A stretch of 17,856 nucleotides of DNA from RGDT01 sp046719305 (GTDB taxonomy: Bacteria > Planctomycetota > Planctomycetia > Gemmatales > Gemmataceae). This document shows, in pieces, positions 1 to 6,232 of this stretch. The stretch spans positions 1-17,856 of the forward strand of contig JBDNDE010000056.1 in NCBI GenBank assembly GCA_046719305.1, read 5' to 3'. Numbering within the stretch: position 1 is the stretch's first letter; each line of letters starts with the position of its first letter. Made by a program: the position numbers and the translations under genes. Under the pieces are notes generated by a model. That model was not told the DNA's origin, made no database searches, and was given only the letters and a program-made list of their open reading frames with translations.

Positions 1-76
1 CGACGACGACGAGGACTTCGATGACGACGAGGACGACTTTGATGATGACGACGACATTGACGATGAGGATGACTGA
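1..76 (+). CDS. 3' end of a gene coding a highly acidic C-terminal tail (partial)
   Basis: Codons in the frame starting at base 2 run without a stop to a TGA at 74-76 and give 24 residues, all Asp or Glu except two Phe and one Ile (pattern DDDEDF-DDDEDDF-DDDDDI-DDEDD). The start lies outside the window. Pure Asp/Glu tails occur on many unrelated proteins, for example zinc-ribbon proteins, RNA-polymerase-associated proteins and nucleic-acid chaperones, so the function cannot be inferred. The repeated GAY codons make the DNA low-complexity, but the in-frame stop, the lack of any other open frame and the strong hairpin just downstream fit the end of a real gene. An aromatic or aliphatic residue every 6-7 positions is the only internal pattern. 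Confidence 0.7.
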   Translation, partial: DDDEDFDDDEDDFDDDDDIDDEDD

Positions 77-97
77 TCGTCAGCGGTGAGTTTTTTC

Positions 98-146
98 TCG
101 CGGGTCGTCTGGTCCGAATTGTCGTTTCGTGCCAGACGACCCGCGA
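98..146 (+). terminator. Strong 15-bp inverted repeat after the acidic-tail gene
   Basis: TCGCGGGTCGTCTGG at 98-112 is the exact reverse complement of 132-146. The 19-nt loop contains a further CGAA/TTCG pairing (115-118 with 126-129). It starts 21 bases after the stop at 76. There is no T run after the hairpin. The T6 run (91-96) lies before it, so it is not a textbook intrinsic terminator in either direction. A factor-assisted terminator or a 3'-end stabilising hairpin is the simplest reading; a protein-binding palindrome is the alternative. Confidence 0.5.
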
Positions 147-185
147 ACCGTTGGCCGATCGTTGCTTCTTCCCCCCGGAGTTGCC

Positions 186-214
186 TTTTCATCTCGCTTG
201 CGATGCGTTATACT
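186..214 (+). promoter_or_regulatory. Candidate sigma-70 promoter for the TPR gene
   Basis: TTTTCA (186-191) and TATACT (209-214) are separated by 17 bp. They match the -35 consensus at 4 of 6 positions and the -10 consensus at 5 of 6. A start near 221 would leave a leader of about 75 nt before the ATG at 295. This rests on consensus matching only. Confidence 0.3.
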
Positions 215-246
215 CCCAGGAACTAGGGAGATTTGCTACTCCCAGG
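211..246 (+). repeat. 10-bp direct repeat in the TPR gene leader
   Basis: TACTCCCAGG occurs at 211-220 and again at 237-246, 26 bp apart. CTAGGG (223-228) and its complement CCCTAG (254-259) interleave with the copies. The first copy overlaps the candidate -10 box, so it could be an operator. It could also be chance in a short CT-rich leader. Confidence 0.35.
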
Positions 247-278
247 GCTATCCCCCTAGCGTCAGCCAACCTCTTTTC

Positions 279-285
279 GGAGGGG
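279..285 (+). promoter_or_regulatory. Ribosome binding site of the TPR gene
   Basis: GGAGGGG ends 9 nt before the ATG at 295. It decides the start of the TPR gene in favour of 295 rather than the longer open frame that begins at 151, which would run through the promoter and leader. Confidence 0.6.
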
Positions 286-294
286 ATTTCGCTA

Positions 295-708
295 ATGGCA
301 TCTTCGGGTAAGCCTTTCGATCAGGACTCTCATCGTCCTCACAAGATTCCTGCCGATTCGTTCGACTTTGAATTGGCCTTCTACAGCGGGATTCTGGCCC
401 GTCACCCCGACTATGTCGATGTCTTACGAGCCTTAGCCTCGCTACTCTCGCTGAAGGGCCGCTTTGCTGACGGTCTGAAAGTCGACAAACGATTGGTCGA
501 ACTGAGGCCAGCCGATCCCCTGGCTCACTACAATCTTGCTTGTAGTTATGCCCGGATGAATCGTCGCGGTTTGTCGATCAAAACGCTCCGCAAAGCCGTC
601 GAACTGGGCTATCGCGATTTTCGTTACATGCGCGAGGATAACGACCTCGACCCGCTTCGCGAAGATCCACGCTTCCGCAAACTGCTCCGGGAATATGATA
701 ACTCCTAA
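295..708 (+). CDS. Small TPR-repeat protein
   Basis: This 137-residue protein is probably cytoplasmic, since no signal peptide or membrane segment is visible. Two tetratricopeptide repeats cover about residues 40-73 and 74-107, with typical helix positions (L-A-S-L-L-S-L-K-G-R-F, then A-H-Y-N-L-A-C-S-Y-A). They are followed by the ending D-N-D-L-D-P-L-R-E-D-P-R-F, common at the close of TPR groups in small bacterial TPR proteins. TPRs bind partner peptides, so a scaffold or adaptor role is likely, but the partner is unknown. The start at 295 is chosen for its GGAGGGG site and because the upstream part of the frame reads as leader. The CoA-transferase subunit A gene begins 39 nt after the stop and lies in the same reading frame, so only the TAA separates the two. 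Co-transcription is plausible, and a hairpin sits in the gap. Confidence 0.85.
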   Translation: MASSGKPFDQDSHRPHKIPADSFDFELAFYSGILARHPDYVDVLRALASLLSLKGRFADGLKVDKRLVELRPADPLAHYNLACSYARMNRRGLSIKTLRKAVELGYRDFRYMREDNDLDPLREDPRFRKLLREYDNS

Positions 709-709
709 G

Positions 710-743
710 GCTCGGCCGCCTCGCCGAGCGGGACAGGCTCGGC
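710..743 (+). promoter_or_regulatory. Two mutually exclusive hairpins before the CoA-transferase subunit A gene
   Basis: GCTCGGC occurs at 710-716 and 737-743, and its complement GCCGAGC sits between them at 723-729. The middle element can pair with either flank (loops of 6 and 7 nt). The downstream pairing ends four bases before the ATG at 748, where no clear Shine-Dalgarno sequence is seen. It may be a weak terminator of the TPR gene, a translation switch for the next gene, or GC-rich chance. Confidence 0.4.
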
Positions 744-747
744 ACCG

Positions 748-1755
748 ATGACTTCTCTGCAACGCGGCTGTGGGACGCTGTTTTCTGACCCTTCTTGCGA
801 AGCGGCTCGGGAGGCTTTTCGCTCCCGGACTCGCTCGGCGGTCGATAAATTAATGACCGTTTCTGAAGCGGTCGCTCGTTTCGTTCACGATGGCGACTAT
901 CTCGCTATCGGCGGCTTTGGTGCCAATCGCATCCCTACGGCCATTGTCCATGAGATTTTGCGTCAACAACGGCAAAATCTTCGCTTTGCCGGTCATACCT
1001 CCACTCACGACTTTCAGCTGCTTTGTGCCGGCAATCTCATGGGCCGGGGTAAATTGTTGGCAGCTGTCGATGCAGCTTACATTGTCGGGCTGGAGGCTCG
1101 CGGATTGTCACCGCACGCCCGGCGGGTGATGGAATCCGGTGAAGTGGCTATTTGCGAGTGGAGCAACTACACCCTGGCCTTGAGATTTAAGGCAGCTGCC
1201 ATGGGGGTACCATTTTTGCCAGCCCGCTCCCTTCTGGGTACCGATACTTTCCGCTGCAGCGCTGCCGTCGAGATTACCTGTCCGTTCACTGGCGAGAAGC
1301 TCGCTGCCATTCCCGCTCTCTTTCCCGATGTGGCTGCCATTCACGTCCATGAGGCCGATCGCACAGGTAACGCGCGGTTCAGTGGTACTAGCGTCGCCGA
1401 TCTAGAGGTGGCACGTGCGGCGAAGCGTGTGATCATCACCTGTGAACGACTGGTGCCCGAGGAAGAGATGCGTCGCGACCCGGCTCGTACTACCATCCCC
1501 TATTTCCTGGTCGATGCCGTCTGTGAGGTGCCCTACGGCAGTTATCCCGGCAACATGCCAGGGGAATACTTCAGCGACGAGGCCCACTTACGCAGCTGGT
1601 TAGAGGTTGAGGCTGACCTGGACCGCTATCGCGAGTGGCTGGGCCATTACGTTTTTGGCCACAACGATTTCAGCGAGTATCTACAACACTGTGGCGGACT
1701 GCCGCGATTACAGGAATTGCGACGCCAAGAACTGCTGTTGGATCGCGGGAGATGA
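748..1755 (+). CDS. Family I CoA-transferase, subunit A (glutaconate CoA-transferase-like)
   Basis: This 335-residue cytoplasmic subunit should pair with the product of 1899-2669 to move CoA between carboxylic acids. It resembles the alpha subunit of glutaconate CoA-transferase (GctA) and its relative IpdA. Family landmarks are G-G-F-G-A-N-R at 55-61, A-M-G-V-P-F-L-P at 151-158, a segment reading I-T-C-E-R-L-V-P-E-E-E-M-R-R-D-P, and V-D-A-V..V-P-Y-G-S-Y-P after it. Family homology begins near M36 (base 853), so residues 1-35 are an N-terminal extension. No good ribosome site precedes either ATG. I keep 748 because the extension has ordinary coding composition (S-D-P-S-C-E-A-A-R-E-A-F). The acid substrate cannot be read from sequence; IpdAB-type ring hydrolysis is a possible alternative to CoA transfer. 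Confidence 0.85.
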   Translation: MTSLQRGCGTLFSDPSCEAAREAFRSRTRSAVDKLMTVSEAVARFVHDGDYLAIGGFGANRIPTAIVHEILRQQRQNLRFAGHTSTHDFQLLCAGNLMGRGKLLAAVDAAYIVGLEARGLSPHARRVMESGEVAICEWSNYTLALRFKAAAMGVPFLPARSLLGTDTFRCSAAVEITCPFTGEKLAAIPALFPDVAAIHVHEADRTGNARFSGTSVADLEVARAAKRVIITCERLVPEEEMRRDPARTTIPYFLVDAVCEVPYGSYPGNMPGEYFSDEAHLRSWLEVEADLDRYREWLGHYVFGHNDFSEYLQHCGGLPRLQELRRQELLLDRGR

Positions 1756-1898
1756 ACCGAGGTCGCTTCGGGGATCCTTTTCACCCGCTGCGGAAAACCC
1801 GTTGGGGCATCCCTCATCCCTCAAAAACCTCAGAAGCCCCCGATTCCATCGAACCATACCTCTTGAGACTAGTCGCCCCCTAATTCCCAAGGTGTGCT

Positions 1899-2669
1899 AT
1901 GCTGCCCTATAACTCGATGGAACTCATGATCACCTGTGCGGCTCGCACTCTGGAAGATGGCCGCTCGGTCGCCGTCGGCACGGGGGTTCCCTGTGCAGCG
2001 GCTATGCTGGCCCAACGCACCCATGCGCCACGGCTGACGATCGTCTTCGAGGCGGGCGGGGTCGCGCCACGTTTACCTACCATGCCCATCAGCGTCGGCG
2101 ATTCCCGCACCTTTTATCGCGCGGCCATGGCTACCTCGATGGCCGATGTCATGGAGTTTTGTCAACGAGGATTGATTGATTACACGTTTCTGGGCGGGGC
2201 GCAGATTGATGCCTATGGCAATCTGAACTCGACCCAGATTGGCCCGGACCATGCCAGGCCCAAGGTTCGCTTCCCCGGCTCCGGTGGAGCCAACGACTTA
2301 GCTAGCTTATGCTGGCGTGTGCTAGTCGTCACGAATCACGACAAACGCCGCTTTGTCGAAAAACTCGACTTCCTCACTACGCCGGGCTTTCTCTCCGGAC
2401 CGGGCGCTCGCGAAGCGGCCGGCTTGCCCCGCGGTACTGGGCCGTATCGCGTTATCACCGATCTGGCCGTGATGGGATACCATCCCGAAACCTGCCGCAT
2501 GCAGGTACTCAGTTTGCATCCAGGCGTCACCCTTCAGCGCGTCCGCGATCACACCGGCTTTGATCTGCATGTAGCCGAAAACCTGGGCGTGACTCCTCCC
2601 CCAACAGAACAGGAGCTACGCCTTTTACGCGAAGAGGTCGATCCCTTGCGCTATGTCATCGGCCGCTAG
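1899..2669 (+). CDS. Family I CoA-transferase, subunit B (glutaconate CoA-transferase-like)
   Basis: This 256-residue subunit is close in length to the beta subunit of glutaconate CoA-transferase (about 266). It follows that family from end to end: V-G-T-G near 26-29, V-F-E-A-G-G with Glu51 at the position of the catalytic Glu (V-E-S-G in GctB), S-V-G-D at 65-68, F-L-G-G-A-Q-I-D-A-Y-G-N at 97-108, G-S-G-G-A-N at 127-132, a D-K-R-R-F motif, and the ending L-R-E-E-V-D-P. Glu51 forms the glutamyl-CoA intermediate in this family. The ATG at 1899 fits family N-termini better than the next ATG at 1917, and AAGG at 1889-1892 is a modest ribosome site. A 143-bp gap separates it from subunit A, where tight packing is usual; I see no gene in the gap. 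Its last 14 bp overlap the convergent glycosyltransferase gene. Confidence 0.88.
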   Translation: MLPYNSMELMITCAARTLEDGRSVAVGTGVPCAAAMLAQRTHAPRLTIVFEAGGVAPRLPTMPISVGDSRTFYRAAMATSMADVMEFCQRGLIDYTFLGGAQIDAYGNLNSTQIGPDHARPKVRFPGSGGANDLASLCWRVLVVTNHDKRRFVEKLDFLTTPGFLSGPGAREAAGLPRGTGPYRVITDLAVMGYHPETCRMQVLSLHPGVTLQRVRDHTGFDLHVAENLGVTPPPTEQELRLLREEVDPLRYVIGR

Positions 2670-4968
2670 TCACACTGGTCACACGTGTCACAGGGAGGAG
2701 TCGTCCTACGCTGATTGCCCCGTTGCGGCTGCCGACAAATTCTCGATCCGGCAGGTATCGCATCACTTCTTGGAGGGCTGGCGATTTGATCAGCAAGAGA
2801 TGCTCAGGGGTTGCCTCCAGGTGCGCTGCCAACTCGCGCTGCTGTCCTCGGCTGAATACCTGCACCCGATGGTTCGGGAGGTAAAAGCTGGTGGAATCAA
2901 AGCGGGTCGGATAACACACCAGCGTTTGCCCAGCCCGCGCATACCGCCGCAGGTCACCTCGCACGCTGAACTCGGCGTGATACGCTGGCAACAGCTGCGC
3001 CACCGCGACATAGCAGGCGACGGCCATCAAGGCAAAGGTCTCACCCCAGGCCAAACGGCCCTTGCGTGCGAAGACCAGCGTCAAACCAAGCAAGCACGCC
3101 GCCATCATCCACATCGCCACTTCGTTGCGGATCAGTTGGGTGGCCCAACCTGCTGCGACCACGACCAAGCCGACACTCAAACCGCTGACGGCCACCCACT
3201 CGGCCGGCACACTACCCCGCAACAAGCTCGGCGCATAGCGAGCTACTAGCCACCCCAAGGCCAACGCTACCGGCGGCATTGCAGGCACTAGATAGACCGG
3301 CCGCTTGCAACCGGCCAGGGAAAAGAACACCAGCATCCAGGTGAAGCAGAGCAGGGCAAAGCCCAGCCCCGCCGGCCGTCGCGCGGCGGCTCGCATTGGT
3401 CGTCGAGACAGATGCCAGAGCAGCAGGGGTATCAAAAGCAGCCAGGGTGCAAGGCCCATCATGAGTTGAGGAAGATAAAACCACCACGGCTTGGCATGAT
3501 CAAAAGGGGCGACATATCGGACGATATTGTGCTTCCAGAAAAAGTAATAGGCAAATTCCGGGCGATGCATCATCACCAGAACATACCAGGGCAGGGCCAC
3601 GACCAAACTGATACCCAGATAAGCCGCCACTGCGTGCCAACCGAGCCGAGCACGTCGGGTATCAAGCCACACAAGCAATCCCACGGGCACCACAACTAAT
3701 GCCAGAGCCACCGGTCCTTTGGTGAGCAAACCCAGGCCACAACAGCCCGCCGATACGAACCACCAGCCCCAGCGGAGACGACTTGATTCTAGCCCTCGCC
3801 AGGCTGCCGCCAAAGCCCCTGTCGTCCACAGCGCTAAAAGTCCATCAAACGTGAGCATTCGACAACGATAAAGAAACTCGGGCATGAGACATAATACTGC
3901 TGCCGCACACACTCCCCCACGCGGCCCAAACATCCTCCGGCCCCACAACAGGGTAATCAATACACAGCCAACACCCGCCAGCCCCGGTATCAGCCGCGCC
4001 GCCCAATCGTGAATACCAAACCACCGATATGACTGCATAAGCGCCCAATAAAAAAGCGGCGGCTTATCGAGGTAATCTTGCCCATGGAGTACCGGCACGA
4101 TCCAGCGGTCCGCCGCCAGCATCTGTCGGGCAATTTCGGCGTAACGGGCTTCCTGAGGCTCTAACAGGGGCGCTCGCAGGCTGGTAAAAAACAGCACCAC
4201 TGCTACAACCACCACCAGAAGCGAGCCAAGGATCGTTTCCCATCCTTTGCCCTCCTGCGAACGCCGTTCCCCTGCGAAACTGGCTCGCGTCCACCAAAAC
4301 GGCAGCAGTTGCCCTAGCGTCCGTGGCACCTCACGCCAACTCACGGTGCTACAACCCCGCACACGCGGCCGGTGACGCACGCCGACTTCCGCGATCGCGA
4401 ACCCTTGCTGCCGGGCACGCGTGAGCATCTCGGTGTTGACGAAGAAGCCATGAGACTCGGGCAATAGCGCTTGCAAGGCCTCACGCTGAAACACCTTCAA
4501 GGCACAGTCGATATCACGCACGACGGTACCCAGCAGCGTCCGCGCCAGCAGATTGTAGCCACGCGACAGAACCTTTCGCCGCCACGGATCTTGTCGATCG
4601 ACCCGGTAGCCGACCACTACCGGATGGCTCTGGGCCAGCGGCAACATCAATGCCAAATCCTCCAGAAAGAATTGGCAATCGGCATCCGTAAATGCAACAT
4701 AATCCCCTTGGGCTGCCGCGAAACCGGTCCGCAGGGCTGCTCCGTAGCCGCGATTGGTTTGATGACGCACCAAACGCACCCGAGGATGGCGAGTGGCTTC
4801 TTCGGCCACAATAGCGGCGGTGTCGTCCTGGCTACCGTCATCGACTACGATGATCTCATAGTCGGCATTAAGCCGGGTCAGGGCTTCATCTGCCTCGAGA
4901 ACCGCCTGACGAATTCCAGCGGCTTCGTTCCAAGCAGGCAACACCAATGACACCGACGGACGCAACAT
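2656..4968 (-). CDS. Fusion of GT2 (polyprenyl-phosphate sugar synthase-like) and ArnT-like membrane glycosyltransferase
   Basis: The 770-residue membrane protein has two parts. Residues 4-230 are a family 2 glycosyltransferase of the dolichyl/polyprenyl-phosphate mannose synthase type, with L-P-A-W-N-E, V-V-D-D-G-S (D43-D44), the metal-binding T-D-A-D (D95, D97) and R-D-I-D-C-A-L-K-V-F. Residues 245-665 carry about ten hydrophobic segments and ArnT/PMT-type motifs: L-E-P-Q-E-A-R-Y-A-E-I-A-R-Q-M (acidic E273 in the first extracytoplasmic loop), Y-L-D-K-P-P-L-F-Y-W at 299-308 and L-L-T-K-G-P at 414-419. A short extracytoplasmic tail follows. Known families suggest that the first part makes a lipid-linked sugar and the second transfers it to a glycan, lipid or protein outside the membrane; the sugar and acceptor are unknown. 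The start at 4968 has a GGAGG site 6 nt upstream; an in-frame ATG at 5010 lacks one. Confidence 0.88.
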   Translation of the reverse strand: MLRPSVSLVLPAWNEAAGIRQAVLEADEALTRLNADYEIIVVDDGSQDDTAAIVAEEATRHPRVRLVRHQTNRGYGAALRTGFAAAQGDYVAFTDADCQFFLEDLALMLPLAQSHPVVVGYRVDRQDPWRRKVLSRGYNLLARTLLGTVVRDIDCALKVFQREALQALLPESHGFFVNTEMLTRARQQGFAIAEVGVRHRPRVRGCSTVSWREVPRTLGQLLPFWWTRASFAGERRSQEGKGWETILGSLLVVVVAVVLFFTSLRAPLLEPQEARYAEIARQMLAADRWIVPVLHGQDYLDKPPLFYWALMQSYRWFGIHDWAARLIPGLAGVGCVLITLLWGRRMFGPRGGVCAAAVLCLMPEFLYRCRMLTFDGLLALWTTGALAAAWRGLESSRLRWGWWFVSAGCCGLGLLTKGPVALALVVVPVGLLVWLDTRRARLGWHAVAAYLGISLVVALPWYVLVMMHRPEFAYYFFWKHNIVRYVAPFDHAKPWWFYLPQLMMGLAPWLLLIPLLLWHLSRRPMRAAARRPAGLGFALLCFTWMLVFFSLAGCKRPVYLVPAMPPVALALGWLVARYAPSLLRGSVPAEWVAVSGLSVGLVVVAAGWATQLIRNEVAMWMMAACLLGLTLVFARKGRLAWGETFALMAVACYVAVAQLLPAYHAEFSVRGDLRRYARAGQTLVCYPTRFDSTSFYLPNHRVQVFSRGQQRELAAHLEATPEHLLLIKSPALQEVMRYLPDREFVGSRNGAISVGRLLPVTRVTSVTSGR
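2670..2696 (-). repeat. Three 9-bp tandem units at the 3' end of the glycosyltransferase gene
   Basis: TCACACTGG, TCACACGTG and TCACAGGGA follow one another directly after the stop of the subunit B gene (2669). On the minus strand they code V-T-S, V-T-R and P-V-T-like units in the last dozen residues of the glycosyltransferase. ACACGTGT at 2681-2688 is a perfect palindrome. This looks like a recent small duplication that lengthened the tail. Confidence 0.5.
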
Positions 4969-4974
4969 TCCGAG

Positions 4975-4979
4975 CCTCC
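4975..4979 (-). promoter_or_regulatory. Ribosome binding site of the glycosyltransferase gene
   Basis: GGAGG on the minus strand, 6 nt before the ATG at 4968-4966. It fixes the start 14 codons inside the longest open frame. The 181 bp between this start and the HEAT gene start (4969-5149) must hold both divergent promoters. I see no convincing -35/-10 pair there, only CAGGGG...CCCCTG dyad symmetry around 5064-5097. Confidence 0.65.
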
Positions 4980-5138
4980 GCACGTGCAACGAGGGCGACA
5001 GAGCATGCATCGCACGAAGCCGCCTTGGGAATCAAGTCCGGGTTTGGATCCCAGAGGATTCAGGGGTCGGGCTACCTAAGGGCGTCTTGCCCCTGGTTGA
5101 GTACGCGGTTAAAGTCGTTCTCAGGAGCGAAGACACGC

Positions 5139-5143
5139 GGAGG
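5139..5143 (+). promoter_or_regulatory. Ribosome binding site of the HEAT-repeat gene
   Basis: GGAGG ends 6 nt before the ATG at 5150. It agrees with the signal peptide that begins at that ATG and argues against the upstream in-frame ATG at 5087. Confidence 0.65.
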
Positions 5144-5149
5144 ATTGTC

Positions 5150-6148
5150 ATGCAGCCCGTGAAGTTTGCTGCGTTCGCACTGGGGAGCTTGGTTTTGTCC
5201 CTGTCGATTGCTTTCGCAGACCAGACGCCCACCACTGCACCTAAGCCCACCACCACGCCAAAATCCAGTTGGATTGCCCCCAGCCTGCCTGCCACTACCA
5301 AGGACCAGGAACGCGCTTGGGACGAGATTATTGATCGATTCATTCTCGCTGACACCGGTAAACTGCGAGGAGCCGAGGCCAAAGCGGCCCAGGAAGCGTT
5401 TGAGCAACTGGGAGAGGCGGCAATTCCGGCATTGTTGCGTGGCTTGAACAAAGCAGCGGAGATCAATCATTCCTGCCCGGTGCTGATGATTACCAAGAAA
5501 CTCCAACCGCTGTTGTTAAAGTCTCAAGATCCGGTTCTGTTGGAGTTTGCCCGCGACGAGTTGCAAGGCAAAGCCCAGCGTTCCGTCCACGCCACCACCT
5601 TGGAAAACCTCCGCGTGCAACTCTTGCTGCGACGCAACGCCCTGGAGCGGTTGCCCTTACCGCCGGCCTGGCTGGCTAAAATCGATAGCACGGGGCTAAA
5701 CCAGCTGAGCATGGCCGAACGCGGCGAACGGCGGAAAGTGGTCCTCAACGAACTGGCTAAGCGCGAGGACCGCGAGGCGATGCTGGGCTTGGCGCGCCTT
5801 GCAGCCATCAATGATCGCGCTATACAACCTTTGGCTCGTAAGGGACTCGACCAGCAGGTCGCCCGGCAATCCCTAAGCGGTCTACGCGAATTGCTCAGCG
5901 ATGCCAACCCGGAGATTCGCAAGGCTGCAATCCGCGTAGCAGGGAAGAATCGTGACCTGATCCGCTACGTCATCGAACGTGTCGCCGACGACCGGGCTGA
6001 TGTGCGAAGCGAAGCTCGACAGGTCTTACAACATTTCAGTCAGGGCAAGGTAGACTTCGGACCTGCCCCCGGTGCGAACAAAATCGCACAACAGAAAGCC
6101 TTGAAGGACTGGCAAGCCTGGTGGGACAATCAAACCATGCACGACTAA
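5150..6148 (+). CDS. Exported HEAT-repeat protein
   Basis: The 332-residue protein begins with a signal peptide (M-Q-P-V-K, a hydrophobic core, then S-I-A-F-A before D24), followed by a Thr/Pro/Lys-rich linker at about 25-40. The rest is alpha-helical. HEAT-like repeats are clearest in the C-terminal half, such as the helix pair L-S-D-A-N-P-E-I-R-K-A-A-I-R-V-A-G and a second unit ending D-R-A-D-V-R-S-E-A-R-Q-V-L. The C-terminus K-D-W-Q-A-W-W-D-N resembles the endings of many planctomycete HEAT proteins. HEAT solenoids bind other proteins; no catalytic residues are visible and the partner is unknown. The gene is divergent from the glycosyltransferase and convergent with the channel gene. I cannot exclude lipoprotein-like anchoring, but there is no lipobox Cys at the cleavage site. 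Confidence 0.8.
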   Translation: MQPVKFAAFALGSLVLSLSIAFADQTPTTAPKPTTTPKSSWIAPSLPATTKDQERAWDEIIDRFILADTGKLRGAEAKAAQEAFEQLGEAAIPALLRGLNKAAEINHSCPVLMITKKLQPLLLKSQDPVLLEFARDELQGKAQRSVHATTLENLRVQLLLRRNALERLPLPPAWLAKIDSTGLNQLSMAERGERRKVVLNELAKREDREAMLGLARLAAINDRAIQPLARKGLDQQVARQSLSGLRELLSDANPEIRKAAIRVAGKNRDLIRYVIERVADDRADVRSEARQVLQHFSQGKVDFGPAPGANKIAQQKALKDWQAWWDNQTMHD

Positions 6149-6151
6149 ATC

Positions 6152-6195
6152 CTCTCTGGTTGGCTGCGCTACCAGGCGTTACCAGGCTTAGAGAG
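6152..6195. terminator. Weak hairpin between convergent HEAT and channel genes
   Basis: CTGGT (6156-6160) can pair with ACCAG at 6171-6175 or 6181-6185, and CTCTC (6152-6156) with GAGAG (6191-6195). No T run follows. TACCAGGC is repeated (6170-6177 and 6180-6187). It is a possible shared terminator in the 84-bp convergent gap, but weakly supported. Confidence 0.2.
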
Positions 6196-6232
6196 TCCCG
6201 TCAGGCCGCGCTGCTGATGGATCGGCTTTTGC

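Noticed and set aside
151..294. Upstream extension of the TPR gene
   Set aside because: It would cross the candidate promoter and direct repeats, reads as non-family sequence, and the ATG at 295 has a good ribosome site.
1756..1898. Small gene between the two CoA-transferase subunits
   Set aside because: Frames crossing the gap are extensions of shadow frames, with no start with a ribosome site and no recognisable composition.
2653..3249. 198-codon plus-strand open frame opposite the glycosyltransferase
   Set aside because: His/Gln/Arg-rich with no domain, and opposite conserved membrane-domain coding sequence.
5032..5506. Two minus-strand open frames over the HEAT gene start
   Set aside because: They are antisense to the signal peptide and first helices of a supported gene and have no ribosome site or family features.
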